Source of the DNA: JAGLCY01 sp965369705
Lineage (GTDB): Bacteria > Krumholzibacteriota > Krumholzibacteriia > LZORAL124-64-63
DNA: 64,000 nt
Direction: 5' to 3'
Assembly: GCA_965369705.1 (NCBI GenBank)
Contig: CBDURF010000001.1
Location: 4,380-68,379, forward strand
The notes beneath the pieces were generated by a model. That model did no database searches. It was not told where the DNA came from and saw only the letters and a program-made list of their open reading frames with translations. Below, piece by piece: positions 61,803-64,000 of this stretch; position 1 is the first letter of the stretch, and each line of letters opens with the position of its first letter. The position numbers were made by a program, and so were the translations under genes.

Positions 61803-63809
61803 TTACCTGATCAGGGAGATTTTTTTAACCGTCAGCTGGGCCTCGGGTGTCCGTGCCTGCACCAGATACGTCCCTGACGGCATGGAACGCCCAAGCCGAT
61901 CGCGCCCGTCCCACACAGCGGAATGAAAGCCTCCGTCGGTGAGAGTTCCCCGCCAGAGCATCTGGATCCGCCGTCCCCTCAGGTCCAGCACCTCGAGTGT
62001 GACCTGGGTGGCGGCGACGCTCATCACCGTCACTGAAATCTGAGGATTGAACGGATTGGGACTGGCCGCCAGTTCCAGGATCGAGGTGGTCACAGCGGGG
62101 ACTGTTCGGTCAACTACCGACACGGCCGGGCCGCGAATGGCGACGATCCCGCCCAGACCTGCGTCAACGTCGATGAAGCCGATATTCGGTTCAGGGATGG
62201 CAAAGTAGCTGGGCAGGCTGGTTTCGTCGCCCCAGATTTCAATGGACCCATCGGCATGCAACCCGACCACGGTGTAATACCCCAAAGCGTCGATGGCCAC
62301 CAGGTCATGATTGCCCTCGGTGGGGGTCTGGAAGTAGTCGCCCCAGGCAACGATGGTGCCGTCGGCCAGCAGCCCGATCCCGAAGCCGTTGCCCGCGGCC
62401 ACGTCCACATAGCCGGTGTTCGGTTCGGGTACGTCCAGTTCGTTCCGAAGATTCGAACCCCAGGCCACGATGGAACTGTCGGCTTTCAGTCCCAGACAAA
62501 AATCATTTCCCGCCGAGATGGCGATGAACCCCGTATTGGGTTCAGGCACCGTTTGATCATGGATCCCCACGTCTCCGATGACATCGATCGAGCCGCCTGC
62601 GCGCAATCCCAGGAAGTGCTGCCGCCCAGCGGCCACGGCCACGTAGTCCGAATTCGGGAAAGGTTCGAGGGAGTAGCCGAAAGGATCTTTCCAGGCCACG
62701 ATGGTGCCGTCGTTCTTCAGCCCCGCAGCACCGTCGTGGGTGGTGGCCACCTGCACGAAACGGGTGTTGGGTTCGGGAACGTCCGGCAGGGTTCCCCAGG
62801 TGGAGATGGAGCCGTTGCTGTCCAGGACCAGCCCGCTGTAGTTGGAATAGGAGACATCCACGGGGTCTGCAGTTGGGGGCCGGACCCCGCATTGCCCCGA
62901 GCCATTACTCCCCCATCCGGCAACCGTGCCGTCGGTGCGCAGACCCAGGCTGTGGAAGTAGCCCGCGGCCATATCAATATACCCGCTGTTGGGAAGGGTC
63001 GGATCGGCTTGCAGGTGATCATTCCAGCCCCAGCCGACAATGGAACCGTCACCCTTCATACCCAGGGAATGACCGTCGCCCAAGGCCACCGCGACAAACC
63101 CGGTATTGGGTTCGGGGATGTCACCGGAGCCGTGATAGTTGATCCCCATGTGGACGATGCTACCATCATCCCGCAGCGCCAGAGCCTGGGCATAACCCGC
63201 ATCGATCGCCACGAAACCGGAATTTGGTTCGGGAGCCGCCATGGAAATTTCGCCCCACAGGTGCACCGATCCGTCGGCTTTCAGGCCCACGCTCTGATCC
63301 CCGAACGCGGCGATCGCGACCCAGTTTTCGTTGGGCTCAGGCGGAATGTGAGCGTCGAACCAGCCAAACCCCCAACCGACGATGGTGCCGTCATTCTTCA
63401 GACCCAGACTATAAAGTTGGCCGGCCGCAACAGCTGTAAAGCCGCTGTTATCCAAGGGGGGCGCCCCTTCTCCATAGGCGTTCTGCCCCCAGGCGGCGAT
63501 AGATCCTGATTCCGTGACAGAAAGACTGTGATAAAAACCGGCTGCGATATCCAAGAACGCTTCGGCAACCACCGGGACCTCGCATTGGCCATTACCGTTA
63601 TTCCCCCAGGCCAAAAGGGTACCATCGGCCTTCAGAGCCAAATTTGAATCGCCGCTCGAAGCGATCTTCACCACATCACCGATAGCATCAGGGGGAAGGA
63701 TTACCTGACCACCCCAGACTTCAACCGTACCGGCGGCCAGGGACGATCCCACGCAAGCAAAGGCCAGCAAGAAATTAACGACAAGACAAAATCGGCAGGC
63801 GCGGATCAT
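61803..63809 (-). CDS. Secreted RCC1-repeat protein with C-terminal sorting domain, 668 aa
   Basis: Signal peptide at 1-26 (ACRFCLVVNFLLAFACVGSS). Then come about 14 units of roughly 40 residues, each with an LGLKxDGSIVAWG-type strand, joined by VPEPNTGFVAVAAG-type turns: an RCC1-like pattern that would make two seven-bladed propellers. The last ~90 residues are the FlgD-like/type-IX-style module (SPNPFNPQISV, LDLRGRRIQ, WDGRDRLGRSMPSGTY, KKISLIR). The start is the ATG at 63809; an in-frame TTG at 63830 also exists. Likely surface protein; binding partner unknown. Several repeats have lost the Trp (HMG, VIG). Confidence 0.88.
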   Translation of the reverse strand: MIRACRFCLVVNFLLAFACVGSSLAAGTVEVWGGQVILPPDAIGDVVKIASSGDSNLALKADGTLLAWGNNGNGQCEVPVVAEAFLDIAAGFYHSLSVTESGSIAAWGQNAYGEGAPPLDNSGFTAVAAGQLYSLGLKNDGTIVGWGFGWFDAHIPPEPNENWVAIAAFGDQSVGLKADGSVHLWGEISMAAPEPNSGFVAIDAGYAQALALRDDGSIVHMGINYHGSGDIPEPNTGFVAVALGDGHSLGMKGDGSIVGWGWNDHLQADPTLPNSGYIDMAAGYFHSLGLRTDGTVAGWGSNGSGQCGVRPPTADPVDVSYSNYSGLVLDSNGSISTWGTLPDVPEPNTRFVQVATTHDGAAGLKNDGTIVAWKDPFGYSLEPFPNSDYVAVAAGRQHFLGLRAGGSIDVIGDVGIHDQTVPEPNTGFIAISAGNDFCLGLKADSSIVAWGSNLRNELDVPEPNTGYVDVAAGNGFGIGLLADGTIVAWGDYFQTPTEGNHDLVAIDALGYYTVVGLHADGSIEIWGDETSLPSYFAIPEPNIGFIDVDAGLGGIVAIRGPAVSVVDRTVPAVTTSILELAASPNPFNPQISVTVMSVAATQVTLEVLDLRGRRIQMLWRGTLTDGGFHSAVWDGRDRLGRSMPSGTYLVQARTPEAQLTVKKISLIR

Positions 63810-64000
63810 GGTTGGATTCTCTTTCAGCAATCGTTACTCGTGCCCTCAATATTAATGATATCAGATCAATATACCCCTGTATAGTATCTCCCGCACGCCG
63901 CACACGAAGCAGCCCCCCTCTATCCTACTGCATTGGTTGTGCCTCTGAAATTGTGTCTGGCGGGATTTCAAACCCTTTGGCCCCAATATCCAGTTGTTGG
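63810..64000 (-). promoter_or_regulatory. AT-rich region upstream of the RCC1-repeat gene
   Basis: The last 190 bp hold no supported gene. The part at 63855-63895 is markedly AT-rich in this GC-rich genome, with TATATT, TATACA and ATATCAT-like sequences, as expected for the promoter of the RCC1-repeat gene. I cannot assign one definite -35/-10 pair. Confidence 0.3.

Noticed and set aside
61803..63809. Eukaryotic gene transfer (RCC1)
   Set aside because: The bacterial signal peptide, the FCB-type sorting tail and wide presence of RCC1-like repeats in bacteria make recent transfer from a eukaryote unnecessary.

Overview
The window is chromosomal, GC-rich and gene-dense. It holds 52 protein-coding genes, three tRNAs and RNase P RNA. 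I see no insertion sequence, prophage, CRISPR array or 16S/23S rRNA. It suggests a Gram-negative bacterium: there is an Omp85/TamA-like barrel, TamB, a lipoprotein and signal peptidase I. Three exported proteins end in a FlgD-like/type-IX-style C-terminal module (PNPFNP, GRxV, WDGRD, SGxY, KKIxLIR). That tail, with RCC1-repeat and lamin-tail secreted proteins, fits the FCB-related groups (Krumholzibacteriota, Eisenbacteria or Latescibacterota type). The placement is inference from style, not from a marker tree.

Layout. (1) 1-8820, minus strand: an acyl-CoA degradation cluster with three acyl-CoA dehydrogenases, a thiolase and a 3-hydroxyacyl-CoA dehydrogenase, interrupted by a secreted M14 zinc carboxypeptidase. 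(2) 9073-26996, mixed strands: accessory envelope and secreted functions. These are a lamin-tail protein, a Gfo/Idh/MocA oxidoreductase, a cytosolic and a secreted M1 aminopeptidase, a DUF2007/zinc-ribbon protein, a secreted GH13 amylase-like protein, a UvrD/PcrA helicase, a coupled TamA-TamB pair and a small lipoprotein. (3) 27013-35588, minus: rplM-rpsI, rpsB-tsf, then pyrH-frr-uppS-cdsA-dxr-rseP, an order conserved in many bacteria. (4) 35893-42128, minus: recJ-relA/spoT-dtd-maf-mtnA, with genes overlapping or nearly so. (5) 42200-44552: rnpB with its own promoter, an RNase HI with an N-terminal HTH-like region, a C4 zinc-ribbon coiled coil, a terminator, tRNA-Val(CAC) and a CAT tRNA that looks like tRNA-Ile2. 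(6) 44593-59482, minus: lepA-lepB-hemW-hrcA-grpE-dnaJ-rsmE-yqeY-cvpA-mutS2, then a promoter and dnaG-rpoD. (7) 59545-63809, minus: a DUF5683-like protein, a diacylglycerol-kinase-family lipid kinase, a selenocysteine tRNA, RidA and a secreted RCC1-repeat protein.

Together the core part covers translation (S2, S9, L13, EF-Ts, RRF, EF4, tRNAs), replication and transcription initiation (primase, sigma-70), heat-shock control (HrcA, GrpE, DnaJ), isoprenoid and phospholipid supply (Dxr, UppS, CdsA), envelope proteolysis and export (RseP, LepB, TamAB) and stress signalling (Rel/SpoT). Many genes start at TTG or GTG behind a good Shine-Dalgarno sequence, and many junctions overlap by 1-4 nt (ATGA, GTGA, TGATG), so I revised a number of starts. 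The most informative unusual item is the tRNA-Sec gene, which implies UGA recoding in this organism, although I recognise no selenoprotein in the window. I do not see a convincing wholly new multi-gene system. The best leads are the tRNA-Sec locus, the shared C-terminal sorting module, the 14-unit RCC1-like protein, the amylase with an altered conserved region I, and several RNA hairpins and palindromes in regulatory positions.
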